In this document: positions 33,724-42,074 of the stretch, in pieces | Numbering within the stretch: the first letter of the stretch is position 1 | Layout: every line of letters begins with the position of its first letter | Origin: Flavobacterium crassostreae | Lineage (GTDB): Bacteria; Bacteroidota; Bacteroidia; Flavobacteriales; Flavobacteriaceae | Length of the DNA: 64,000 nt | Direction of reading: 5' to 3' | Assembly (NCBI RefSeq): GCF_001831475.1 | Contig: NZ_CP017688.1 | Coordinates: 1,612,001 to 1,676,000 of the forward strand | Position numbers and translations under genes: made by a program | The notes under the pieces: model-generated | Databases searched by the model: none | Told to the model about the DNA's origin: nothing | Seen by the model: only the letters and a program-made list of their open reading frames with translations

Positions 33724-34229
33724 ATTTTTTCTTTTATTAAATTCAAATACAATTCTAAATTTTCTACATCATAACAACAAAAAATCACTTTTTCTGGAAA
33801 TTCATTTTCCAATAAAAAAGATGTTACTGTTTCAAAAGAAATAGTTGAAGCTAAATCTTTGGGAAACCCATAAGCTCCAGTTGAAATGTTTGAAAACACC
33901 ACCGTTTTAAATTTGTGCTTTTTAGCAATTTCTAATGAATTTAAGTAACAGTTTTTTAAGTCTTGAATTTCGGATTCGCTTTTAAATAAATACCTGGGAC
34001 CAACTGTGTGAATAATATTTTGGGCAGGCAAATTAAACGCGGGCGAAATTTTGGCTTCTCCGACGGAGCAGCCACCAAGTGTTTTACAAAATTCCGAAAG
34101 AGCCATTCCTGCTTTTCTGTGAATTGCCCCATCCACACCGCCACCACCTAAAAGTGAAGGTCTAGCAGCATTTACAATACAATCCGCAGTATACTCTGTA
34201 ATATCACCAAAATGTAATTCAATCCTCAT
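33720..34229 (-). CDS. macrodomain protein (ADP-ribose-binding / O-acetyl-ADP-ribose deacetylase type)
   Basis: 169 residues, a single macrodomain: GDITEYTADCIVNAA, GGGGVDGAIHRKAG, CSVGEAKISPAFNLPAQNIIHTVGP and FSNISTGAYGFP. These cover the ADP-ribose pocket. It may remove ADP-ribose from proteins or bind NAD-derived signals. First gene of the macro-VWA-PP2C-kinase-TerC-DUF6804 operon; 34230-34330 upstream should hold the promoter. Confidence 0.9.
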   Translation of the reverse strand: MRIELHFGDITEYTADCIVNAARPSLLGGGGVDGAIHRKAGMALSEFCKTLGGCSVGEAKISPAFNLPAQNIIHTVGPRYLFKSESEIQDLKNCYLNSLEIAKKHKFKTVVFSNISTGAYGFPKDLASTISFETVTSFLLENEFPEKVIFCCYDVENLELYLNLIKEKI

Positions 34230-34329
34230 TTTAAAATAAATTTAGTAGCATTAAAAAAATTATTAAAAGCACAATTTGTGACATATCAATTGACAATCCT
34301 AAACCTACTTGAAAAGGCTTTATTCTTAT

Positions 34330-34881
34330 TTTTAAAAAATTAAAAATGGGAGAGAAAAGGCTATTGAAAACAAAGTATTTTCAAATCGGAGGTTAGATGT
34401 AACACGTGATATATTCTTATTCAGTTGCTATACTAGCTATGCTCCAGTTGATGTGATGAACCTTCGTCAAGGTAATTATAGCTTAGATAACGATTTAGAC
34501 AGCTGGATTCAAACAAAAAGACAAAAGACAGGTGTAAAGACCAATGTTTTAGTTATTCCTCCATTGCAACGTATAATCGACAAATACAAAGACGACCCTG
34601 AATGTTTAGAGGAAAATCGATTGGTTCCAAATCGAAGTAATTCTAATATGAATGCTTATCTCAAAGAAATTGCAGATTTATGTGGCATCTGTAAAAATTT
34701 GACATGGTATGTTGGAAGACATACTTTCGCAACCACAGTTGCTTTGGCTAATAATATTCCAATGGAGGTAATTAGCCAAATTATGGGACATAAACGAATT
34801 ACCCAAACTCAGCATTATGCAAAATTGCTGGATGATACTGTAAAACAACACATGAAGATTTTAATGAAAGAATTTGACTAA
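34330..34881 (+). pseudogene. tyrosine recombinase/integrase, 5'-truncated
   Basis: The catalytic C-terminal domain: DIFLFSCYTSYAPVDVMNL (the usual active-site Arg position is not conserved), KTNVLVIPP, LTWYVGRHTFATT (R-H-x-x-R-like box with first half RHTFAT), MGHKRITQTQHYAKL (H-x-x-I...Y nucleophile). The frame is open from about 34330 but lacks the N-terminal core-binding domain, so it cannot be complete. The ATG at 34453 is internal. It marks an old mobile-element boundary between the ter operon and the second restriction operon. Confidence 0.8.
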
Positions 34882-34938
34882 ATAGATTTTAAATGTAAAT
34901 TTGAAAACTAACAAATGTTGGTTTTCAAATTTACAATT

Positions 34939-34991
34939 ATGAAGGGATTTTCGAACGCAAGTCAAATTAGTGAATGTATTAAAGAAATTGC
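34939..34991 (+). pseudogene. 5' stub of an unidentified gene cut by an ISAon1 fragment
   Basis: ATG at 34939 opens MKGFSNASQISECIKEIA, then the frame passes into the ISAon1 end and stops (taa). The family cannot be told from 18 residues. Confidence 0.35.
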
Positions 34992-35272
34992 GGATCAAGT
35001 CTAAAAGTTGTGGGGAAATATTAAATTTAGATATTTGCATTTTAAAATTTAATACAAATGCAAGATTCTTTTGTCGACCTTCTCAAGTTGTTACTTCCTG
35101 AAATAATAGTAGACTACTTTGAACTGACTTCCTATAAAAAAGAGGAAGAGATACTTCATCTTTACTTAAAGGAGATTAATTCAATTCCTAAAGAACATCG
35201 ACAATCAAAATTGAGCTCAAAAGGGTTCTTTGATGAAATAACAGTTCAGGATTTCCCTATCCGGGGACAGCA
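34992..35272 (+). mobile_element. ISAon1-type element, 5' fragment (copy 3, diverged)
   Basis: Begins with the same left end GGATCAAGTCTAAAAGTTGTGG. About 280 bp remain, covering the first ~70 codons of transposase ORF1 (35058 onward), then similarity stops at CCTATCCGGGGACAGC. The leader (35015-35057) differs from copies 1 and 2, so it is an older or different variant. No right end or target duplication. Confidence 0.8.
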
Positions 35273-35548
35273 ATTATATTTCTAATTTGTACAAATTCAT
35301 TTTCTCAAAAAGTGTTTTATACATCAAATCCAAAAGAAGCAGATTACAAAATATTTGTTTCACAAAAGGAGTATGATGCTAATTGGATAGTATTAAAAAC
35401 CAACTGGATTAAAAGTGTTAAAAAAGGAATTTGGTTTGAAGTCAAATATAAAAATGAAGCAGATTTAGTTGTTTACATAGTCAAAGAAAAATACTTAGCA
35501 GATAAGATTGTGTTTTTTACAGAATTTGAAAGCAAAATAAAATTTTAA
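35273..35548 (+). pseudogene. DUF6150-like protein, 5' end replaced by the ISAon1 fragment
   Basis: Repeating pattern of short strands, each with an A-D pair (KEADYKIFV, YDANWIVLK, NEADLVVYIV, YLADKIVFFTE), typical of DUF6150 proteins. Upstream of the ATG at 35312 the frame continues as IIFLICTNSFSQKVFYT, the end of a signal peptide that is cut by the IS border. The exported form has therefore lost its start; translation from 35312 would be cytoplasmic. Function unknown. Confidence 0.55.
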
Positions 35549-35589
35549 TTTTTTTACTTTAATTTATCTAAACTTACTTCAAAAGAAGA

Positions 35590-35597
35590 TATATTTG
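35590..35597 (+). promoter_or_regulatory. TAnnTTTG -7 promoter box for the second restriction operon
   Basis: TATATTTG, 18 nt before the ATG at 35616; fits the Bacteroidota -7 consensus. The -33 element is not obvious. Confidence 0.5.
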
Positions 35598-35615
35598 CAT
35601 TATACGCTAATTAAT

Positions 35616-35822
35616 ATGAGCAAAAAGACAATAAATAGACTTAAAGTTGTTCTAGCAGAAAAAGGAAAAACTAATAAATGGTTATCTGAAAAGCTAAACA
35701 AAAATGAAACAACGGTTTCAAGATGGTGTACAAATGAAGTGCAACCATCTTTAGAAAATTTAGTACTTATAGCTAACTTATTAGCTGTTGATGTAAAGGA
35801 ATTAATAAATTCAACTCTTTAA
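35616..35822 (+). CDS. XRE-family helix-turn-helix regulator (controller-like)
   Basis: 68 residues from the ATG at 35616. HTH_3 pattern: INRLKVVLAEKGKTNKWLSEKLNKNETTVSRWCTNEVQPSLENLVLIANLLAVDVKELIN. Small XRE proteins in front of modification genes are typically C-proteins that delay or limit restriction gene expression. The stop is 3 nt before the methylase gene, so they are co-transcribed. It is the only regulator in the operon. Confidence 0.85.
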   Translation: MSKKTINRLKVVLAEKGKTNKWLSEKLNKNETTVSRWCTNEVQPSLENLVLIANLLAVDVKELINSTL

Positions 35823-35825
35823 GAA

Positions 35826-38096
35826 ATGATAGAAATTCAAACAAAGAACAATCAAATATTTGCACCTCTTAAAGATAAGTGGCTAATTCAAACACCAGAA
35901 GAAACTGTAAGACAAGAGTATATTAAAAGACTTGTAAACGATTATGGTTTTTCTTTGGATCAAATGGCTCAAGAAATTCAAGTAAACAATTCACAAAGAG
36001 GTCAAGGTAGAGCAAGTGCAGATATTGTAATTTGGAAAAACAAAAAAGATAAAACCGATTCTAATAGTCCAGTTATTGTAGTAGAATGTAAAGCGGAACA
36101 TATAACAGTAAGAGAGGAAGATTATTTTCAAGGTTACAATTATGCCTCATGGGCTGGCGCAGATTTTTTTGTTACAACAAACATTAAAGAAACTAGAATT
36201 TTCAAAGTTGTAAAAGGAAAAATTCCAAAACACTTAGAAGAGATTATTGATATTCCAGATGCAGAAAGCATAAAAAGCGAAAAGAAAATAGATGAGTTAT
36301 TAAAACAAACTAAAGCATTCACCAGAGATGAATTTTCTAAACTGCTTTTTAATTGTCATAACATTATTCGTAACAATGATAAACTTTCACCAGAAGCCGC
36401 TTTTGATGAAATTTCAAAAATTCTTTTCATAAAAATTAGATATGAGCGTTCCAATACTGGAACTCAAATTTTTTCAAAAAAACAATTCTTATCTGATAAA
36501 GAAGCATACGATAGACATAAGTCAAAAGATAGTAGACCGTTCTATCAACAACTATTTGAAAGCACCAAAGAAGACTTTAAAAATCAAGATTTGTTTGCAG
36601 AAAATGAAACGGTTAGAATTAGAGAAAATAGTTTTGAAGCTATTGTAGAAAAACTAGAAAAATACAATCTATCAACTACTTCTGATGACGTTAAAGGTAT
36701 TGCTTTTGAACAATTTTTAGGAAGAACTTTTAGAGGTGAATTAGGACAATTTTTTACACCTAGAACAGTAGTAGATTTTATGGTGGAAATTCTCGACCCT
36801 CAAGAAGGTGAAATAATTTGCGACCCTTGTTGTGGCTCTGGAGGTTTCTTAATTAAAGCTTTTGAATATGTAAGAGCTAAAATAGAAGCTGAAATTCAAG
36901 AACAAAAAGAAGTCATTAAAAGAAAATATTTTAATGATGAATACACTAATTCTACTGATAAAAAGAAATTAGAAATTGAAGAAAAAGTTAATCAATTATT
37001 CTTTTATCTAAATCAAGAATTAGACATAAACAATCCTAAAAGCAGATTAAGAGTACTTTCTTACGATTGTATTTTTGGAACGGATGCGAACCCTAGAATG
37101 AGTAGAACCGCCAAAATGAATATGATTATGCACGGTGATGGTCATGGTGGTGTACATCATAATGATGGGCTGTTAAACGTGAATGGAATTTTTGAAAATC
37201 GTTTTGATGTAATACTAACTAATCCTCCTTTTGGAGCTAGAATAGAAAAGAGTTTACTAATTACGGAATCTGATAAATATACTGATGAGGTTAGAATTGC
37301 TGAGTATAAAAATCGATATGGTAAAGCTTATGACAATGCTTTAAAACAGATTAATGATAACATTGGTGAACCTCTTTTAGATTTATACAAAACTGGAAAA
37401 ATGAGTTCACTAACTGAGGTCTTATTTATTGAAAGATGTTTGAACCTATTAAAACCAGGAGGAAGAGTTGGAATTGTTTTACCAGAAGGAGTTTTAAACA
37501 ATAGTAACCTTCAAAAAATCAGAGAATTTGTAGAAAGTAAAGCTAAGATTGTTTTAATTACTTCAATTCCTCAAGATGTTTTTATTGCTAGTGGTGCAAT
37601 GGTAAAACCTAGTTTGCTTTTCTTTAAAAAGTTTACAGAGGAAGAAACAAAACAATGGAAAAATGTTACTACAAAAGCATCTAAAGAAATTGAAGCAAAA
37701 CATAAAACCGAACTTGATAATCTTAAAGCAAAATTTGCTTTAAAAGGAAAAGAAGCCCCAAATGCAGAAGAGAAAAAAGCCCTTAAAGCATCTCTGAAGG
37801 AATTAGAAGATAGAATTGAAAACGAAATAAAGGCTAAAGTAAAAAAAGAGTTTGATTATGAAATTCCAATTGCTGAGGTAGAAAAAGCAGGAATTAGCAC
37901 AACTGGTGCTCAAATTGAAAACGAACTTAAACCACTAGCAGAAGAGTTTTTAGAATACAGAAAAAACAACAAGCTTTGGGATAAAAAATTTGATTACATC
38001 AATTATGAAGTTGATGAGGAAGAGAATTTTTATAGAATACCATTTGCAGGAAATCCTTCAATAGCTCAAGAGCCAGAAATGTTTTATGGAAAATAA
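35826..38096 (+). CDS. BcgI-like nuclease-methyltransferase fusion (N6-adenine methylase with N-terminal restriction domain)
   Basis: 756 residues. Residues ~1-130 form a HSDR_N-type domain with PD-(D/E)xK residues: SADIVIW (D) and VIVVECKAE (ExK), then YFQGYNYA. The centre is a type I/IIG-type N6-adenine methylase: GQFFTPRTVVDFMVEI, CDPCCGSGGFLIKAF (AdoMet site), DVILTNPPFGARIE (NPPF). The C-terminal third is helical and Lys/Glu-rich (coiled coil ~600-680). This R-M fusion plus separate S subunit resembles type IIB BcgI. No hsdR gene is present. Overlaps hsdS by 11 nt. Intact. Confidence 0.85.
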   Translation: MIEIQTKNNQIFAPLKDKWLIQTPEETVRQEYIKRLVNDYGFSLDQMAQEIQVNNSQRGQGRASADIVIWKNKKDKTDSNSPVIVVECKAEHITVREEDYFQGYNYASWAGADFFVTTNIKETRIFKVVKGKIPKHLEEIIDIPDAESIKSEKKIDELLKQTKAFTRDEFSKLLFNCHNIIRNNDKLSPEAAFDEISKILFIKIRYERSNTGTQIFSKKQFLSDKEAYDRHKSKDSRPFYQQLFESTKEDFKNQDLFAENETVRIRENSFEAIVEKLEKYNLSTTSDDVKGIAFEQFLGRTFRGELGQFFTPRTVVDFMVEILDPQEGEIICDPCCGSGGFLIKAFEYVRAKIEAEIQEQKEVIKRKYFNDEYTNSTDKKKLEIEEKVNQLFFYLNQELDINNPKSRLRVLSYDCIFGTDANPRMSRTAKMNMIMHGDGHGGVHHNDGLLNVNGIFENRFDVILTNPPFGARIEKSLLITESDKYTDEVRIAEYKNRYGKAYDNALKQINDNIGEPLLDLYKTGKMSSLTEVLFIERCLNLLKPGGRVGIVLPEGVLNNSNLQKIREFVESKAKIVLITSIPQDVFIASGAMVKPSLLFFKKFTEEETKQWKNVTTKASKEIEAKHKTELDNLKAKFALKGKEAPNAEEKKALKASLKELEDRIENEIKAKVKKEFDYEIPIAEVEKAGISTTGAQIENELKPLAEEFLEYRKNNKLWDKKFDYINYEVDEEENFYRIPFAGNPSIAQEPEMFYGK

Positions 38097-39459
38097 TAAA
38101 AATATGATTATTACCGTACCATTTTCAGAGCTTAAAATTTGGGATGTTAAAAGCTTTTACCATCAATCTGATATTTTCAATAAAAAATATCCAGTTGTTT
38201 TGTTTGGTGAATTTTTAACTAAACCTATTATATCAAAAGTTCAAATTGAAGATACTAAAGAATATAAAATTCTTGGTGCTAGAGCTTATGGTAAAGGGGC
38301 TTTTGTGAATAGAACCGTTAAAGGTGATACTCTAAAAATGAGAACCTATCAACAAGCTAAACCAAATCATTTATTTTGGTGCAAAGTTGATACAAAAAAC
38401 GGAGCTTTTGGTATAATTACAGAAGAACTAGCAGATGGTGTAGCCTCTTCAAATATGACTTTTGCCAAAATTGAAACTGAAAAAGCAAATCCAGAGTTCC
38501 TTCAGTTGCTTTTCAAGAGCAAAAGAATTAACGAATATATGGATGGCTATGTTTCTGGAACTACAAACCGAAAATATATAAAACCAGACCAGTTAAGGGA
38601 TGAAATAAACATTGTACTACCTTCAATTGAGGAACAGAATAGAATTGTAAATAATTATAAAACAAAAATTGATTTAGCTGAAAAGCAAATAAATGAAGCC
38701 AATAATCTTGAAATTGAAATTGAAAAATATTTATTTGATTTAATTGGAGTTAAAAAATTTGAAAAAAAAGAAATTAAAAAAGGACTTCAATTAGTTAATT
38801 ACAGTGAAATTTCAGACTGGTCAATGAATAATTTAGAATTTTCATTATGGAAATCAAATAAATATCCTGTTACTTCAATTGACTTGAGTAAAAATCTTGC
38901 AATTGAAATTTATAGAGGTAAAAGTCCCAAATATGATATAAATGGAAAATCATACATTCTTAATCAAAAATGTAATAGATGGAATTTTATAGACTTACAA
39001 TTTAAAAAAACTGTAAGTGATAACTGGTTTAAAAGTATTGATAAAGATTTTCTAACTAGAGAAGGTGACATTTTAATTAATTCAACTGGAGAAGGTACAA
39101 TTGGAAGAGCTAGTTATATTAATTCCAATAATGAAGGTTTGTTATATGATAGTCATTTATTAATGTTAAGATTAAACCCAAAAGAAGTTAATCCAAAGTA
39201 TTTTACTTTTTTATTTAATAGCTCTTATGGTCAAAGTCAAGTAGAAAATATAAAGTCTGCACAAACAACTAAACAAACTGAATTAGGTGTAACAAATTTA
39301 AAAAAGATAATATTTCCTATACCTCCAGTTGAAAAGCAAATTGAAATAGTAGATTTTATTGAAAATTTAGATTCTAAAATTAGAAAATTGAAAGTTGATT
39401 CAATTAATAATAACGATAATGCTTTAATAGAATTTGAGAACGAAATATTTAACAGCTAA
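38086..39459 (+). CDS. hsdS: restriction-modification specificity subunit S (second system)
   Basis: 457 residues. Two target-recognition domains (SELKIWDVKSFYHQSD...; SDWSMNNLEFSLWKSNK...) each followed by the conserved spacer helices (VLPSIEEQNRIVNNYKTKI; FPIPPVEKQIEIVDFIENLDSKI). Unrelated in sequence to the HsdS at 20220, so it has another target. Start overlaps the methylase end by 11 nt; the end overlaps the ATPase start by one base (TAATG). Confidence 0.9.
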   Translation: MENNKNMIITVPFSELKIWDVKSFYHQSDIFNKKYPVVLFGEFLTKPIISKVQIEDTKEYKILGARAYGKGAFVNRTVKGDTLKMRTYQQAKPNHLFWCKVDTKNGAFGIITEELADGVASSNMTFAKIETEKANPEFLQLLFKSKRINEYMDGYVSGTTNRKYIKPDQLRDEINIVLPSIEEQNRIVNNYKTKIDLAEKQINEANNLEIEIEKYLFDLIGVKKFEKKEIKKGLQLVNYSEISDWSMNNLEFSLWKSNKYPVTSIDLSKNLAIEIYRGKSPKYDINGKSYILNQKCNRWNFIDLQFKKTVSDNWFKSIDKDFLTREGDILINSTGEGTIGRASYINSNNEGLLYDSHLLMLRLNPKEVNPKYFTFLFNSSYGQSQVENIKSAQTTKQTELGVTNLKKIIFPIPPVEKQIEIVDFIENLDSKIRKLKVDSINNNDNALIEFENEIFNS

Positions 39460-40946
39460 TGAAATTATTAGATTTAAAAATTGAAAAGTATAAAAACCTA
39501 TCCAATTTTCATTGGGAGATAACAGAAGATAATGCTTCACCAGCTTTGTTATTAATGGGTAAAAATGCTTCTGGAAAAACAAATGTTTTAGAAGCAATGA
39601 TTCAAATTTTTGATTTTTTAATTCATAGCCAAAGTAAAAAAGCACCTTTTAAATTTTCTATTACTTATGTTTTAGAAGTTACAACAATCAATATAAAGTG
39701 TAATAAAAATGAAGCTTTGGAAGGAGTTTCAATTGATGAGGTTTTTGTTCCAGTTTCAGAGATTAGAAGAGTAAATAATACATTTAGAGCACCAAATCAC
39801 ACCGATTTAGAAAGTCTTTTGCCAGAGAATATTATACTTTATTACTCTGGTTTCTCAGGGCGTTTTAATACCGTTTCAAATAAGTTTAAACAAGAGTATT
39901 CAAAATTATTTAGAAGACAAAAAGCGGTTGCATTACCTCCAATTATTGCTTTAGAGCCTATTCATTATCAAATGATTCTATTAGCTCTTTTTTCATTTTC
40001 TAATGATGCACCAATTTATGAGGATTTCTTTAAAAAGTATTTTAATATAACTGCTCTTGATTCTTTTGAAATACATATCAAAAAACATACTGGATGGATC
40101 AAAGACCATACTTTTGAAAACTTCTTTGATACTGATGGAATAGTTAGAAACTTTATTGAAAAAATACATTTAGTACAACTAGATGAAGATGCAGAAGGAT
40201 TACCAGTTTTACACCGTTCTACTAAATACAATGAGAGAATAAACTGGATTACATACAAGTTTAAAGGAAATAATGCTTTGTTGAAACTAAAAGAGATATT
40301 TGGTTATGAAGATGACATTTTCAAACTACTTAATATTCTACACACTACTAAAAACCTAGCAGGTATTACTTTAAAGGTAAAAAAAGAAAATATTGATGTA
40401 TCTATTCCTTTTAATGGTTTAAGTGAAGGTGAACAGCAATTTCTAGCCATTAAAGGAATGATTTATTTGTTGCAAGGTAAGAACTCATTATTTTTATGGG
40501 ATGAGCCAGATACATATCTAAATCCATCATGGCAATGGGATTTAATACCAGATTTAGAAATTAATAATACTCAATATGCAGAAGAAGACTATGCAGAGGA
40601 AGATTATTTTCAAGGTGCTATTCAAAGAGACCAGTTTATATTAACAACGCATTCACCAGTTTTATTAAGTACAGTAAAAAAACAAGCTTACTATATTGAT
40701 AAAGGAACAATTTCTTCTATTAAAAATACTTACGGTCTAACAGTTGATGAATCATTAATAAAACAAAATATTACACCAAGAATAGAAGAAGTAGATAATG
40801 CTTTAAAAACTTATTTAGAGCTTATTGCAACTGGTCAATCACAATCAGAGGAAGCACTCCAATTAAGAGCAAAATTAGAGCAAACAATGGGGGCTAATCA
40901 CCAAGAACTTCAAAGAGCAAATGTTTTAATTAATTTTTACGAATAA
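39459..40946 (+). CDS. ptuA: Septu-like AAA ATPase (PtuA type)
   Basis: 495 residues. SMC/ABC-like ATPase: Walker A LLMGKNASGKTNVLEAM (~32-48), signature LSEGEQQFLAIKG (~325), Walker B SLFLWDEPDTYLNP (~345), H-loop FILTTHSPVLLSTV (~395). In Septu, PtuA assembles with PtuB and controls its nuclease through ATP state; related pairs are effectors of some retrons. Coupled by single-base TAATG overlaps to hsdS upstream and the HNH gene downstream, which suggests fixed stoichiometry with the modification subunits. PtuA assignment rests on architecture and the HNH partner. Confidence 0.8.
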   Translation: MKLLDLKIEKYKNLSNFHWEITEDNASPALLLMGKNASGKTNVLEAMIQIFDFLIHSQSKKAPFKFSITYVLEVTTINIKCNKNEALEGVSIDEVFVPVSEIRRVNNTFRAPNHTDLESLLPENIILYYSGFSGRFNTVSNKFKQEYSKLFRRQKAVALPPIIALEPIHYQMILLALFSFSNDAPIYEDFFKKYFNITALDSFEIHIKKHTGWIKDHTFENFFDTDGIVRNFIEKIHLVQLDEDAEGLPVLHRSTKYNERINWITYKFKGNNALLKLKEIFGYEDDIFKLLNILHTTKNLAGITLKVKKENIDVSIPFNGLSEGEQQFLAIKGMIYLLQGKNSLFLWDEPDTYLNPSWQWDLIPDLEINNTQYAEEDYAEEDYFQGAIQRDQFILTTHSPVLLSTVKKQAYYIDKGTISSIKNTYGLTVDESLIKQNITPRIEEVDNALKTYLELIATGQSQSEEALQLRAKLEQTMGANHQELQRANVLINFYE

Positions 40947-41626
40947 TGAGGTTTATCAGAAAAAATCAGATAGAACCTCAACTTCTTACAAATTTGAAGC
41001 AAAGGTTAATTGCAGAAGGAAAAAAATTCTCATTCAAAGAATTAATAAATCCAGATAAAAACGATTTTAGAGAGATACTAATTAGTGAACAAAAGTATTT
41101 ATGTTGTTATTGTGAGCAAGAAATTGAAAACCATTCTTTAAGGGTTGTTTTAGAACATTTTCTACCACAATCAAAATTTAAAGTTCAAGAGCTTGATTAC
41201 TTTAATCTTCATTTATCTTGTACCCATTCAAATAAGCATTGTGATACGGTTAAAAGTGATGAGCTTATAGTTAATTTGTTATTACATCCAGATTGCGCTT
41301 CATTTTTTAAATATATGCCAACTGGTGAAATTTTACCAAATACACACGAATACAGAAGCTTTTCAGATTTTAAAGCAAATATTGCATCTCTACAAATAAG
41401 ATTTCAAGCTGTTGTTCACCTTATAACGGTTTTAGACTTAAATAATTTGCAATTAGTAAGTGAGAGAAAAAAAACGTTTGATGACTTGATTAGAGTAAAA
41501 GATACACAATTTGATACACTAGACAAAATAGAGGATTATTTAGAAAAAGAAAATGCTAAAGCTAATAGTTCACGTTTTCCTTCACTTGTTGAGTATTTAT
41601 TAAATAAACAAAAAACAAAAGTTTAG
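40946..41626 (+). CDS. ptuB: Septu-like HNH endonuclease (PtuB type, TIGR02646-like)
   Basis: 226 residues. HNH/zinc pattern: YLCCYCEQEIENH (CxxC), VVLEHFLPQSKF (H of the catalytic motif), YFNLHLSCTHSNKHCDTVKSD (N, then C...H-C pairs). This arrangement matches the HNH proteins paired with PtuA ATPases and retron-linked Septu modules. It should be the DNA- or tRNA-cutting effector. Last gene of the operon; ISAon1 copy 2 inserted 18 nt after the stop, so the gene is intact but any further downstream gene has been separated. Confidence 0.8.
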   Translation: MRFIRKNQIEPQLLTNLKQRLIAEGKKFSFKELINPDKNDFREILISEQKYLCCYCEQEIENHSLRVVLEHFLPQSKFKVQELDYFNLHLSCTHSNKHCDTVKSDELIVNLLLHPDCASFFKYMPTGEILPNTHEYRSFSDFKANIASLQIRFQAVVHLITVLDLNNLQLVSERKKTFDDLIRVKDTQFDTLDKIEDYLEKENAKANSSRFPSLVEYLLNKQKTKV

Positions 41627-41636
41627 AATTTATTCG

Positions 41637-41644
41637 TTTTTTAG
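41637..41644. repeat. target-site duplication of ISAon1 copy 2, left (TTTTTTAG)
   Basis: TTTTTTAG directly before GGATCAAG; repeated at 43075-43082. Confidence 0.9.
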
Positions 41645-41711
41645 GGATCAAGTCTAAATGTTGTGGGGAAATATAAAAATAGAGATATTTGTATTTCCAA
41701 ATCAGATACAA

Positions 41712-42074
41712 ATGCAAGATTCTTTTGTCGACCTTCTCAAGTTGTTACTTCCTGAAATCATAGTTGAATACTTTGAACTGACTTCCTATAAAAAAGAGGA
41801 AGAGATACTTCATCTTTACTTAAAGGAGATTAATTCAATTCCTAAAGAACATCGACAATCAAAATTGAGCTCAAAAGGGTTCTTTGATGAAATAACAGTT
41901 CAGGATTTCCCTATTCGTGGGCATCAGGTATATCTTCATATCACTCGAAGAAGATGGCTAAACGAAGATACTGGAAAAGTAGTTTTTAGAGATTGGAATT
42001 TAGTAGCAGACGGAACTCGGGTGACACAGGAGTTTGCGTCTTTTTTAAAAGAGATCCATAGATTCCAAGCCTAA
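41712..42074 (+). CDS. ISAon1-type transposase N-terminal region protein (copy 2)
   Basis: 120 residues from MQDSFVDLLKLL, the start kept in all three copies. Supplies the N-terminal DNA-binding part of the transposase and ends EIHRFQA. The catalytic frame overlaps its last 26 nt in another phase. Confidence 0.8.
   Translation: MQDSFVDLLKLLLPEIIVEYFELTSYKKEEEILHLYLKEINSIPKEHRQSKLSSKGFFDEITVQDFPIRGHQVYLHITRRRWLNEDTGKVVFRDWNLVADGTRVTQEFASFLKEIHRFQA

Noticed and set aside
34939..34960. GGGATTTTCGAACGC as an attachment-site copy of the tRNA-Ser T-arm (GGGATTCGAACCC)
   Set aside because: Only a short gapped match, no extension into the acceptor stem, and it lies in a coding-like stub.
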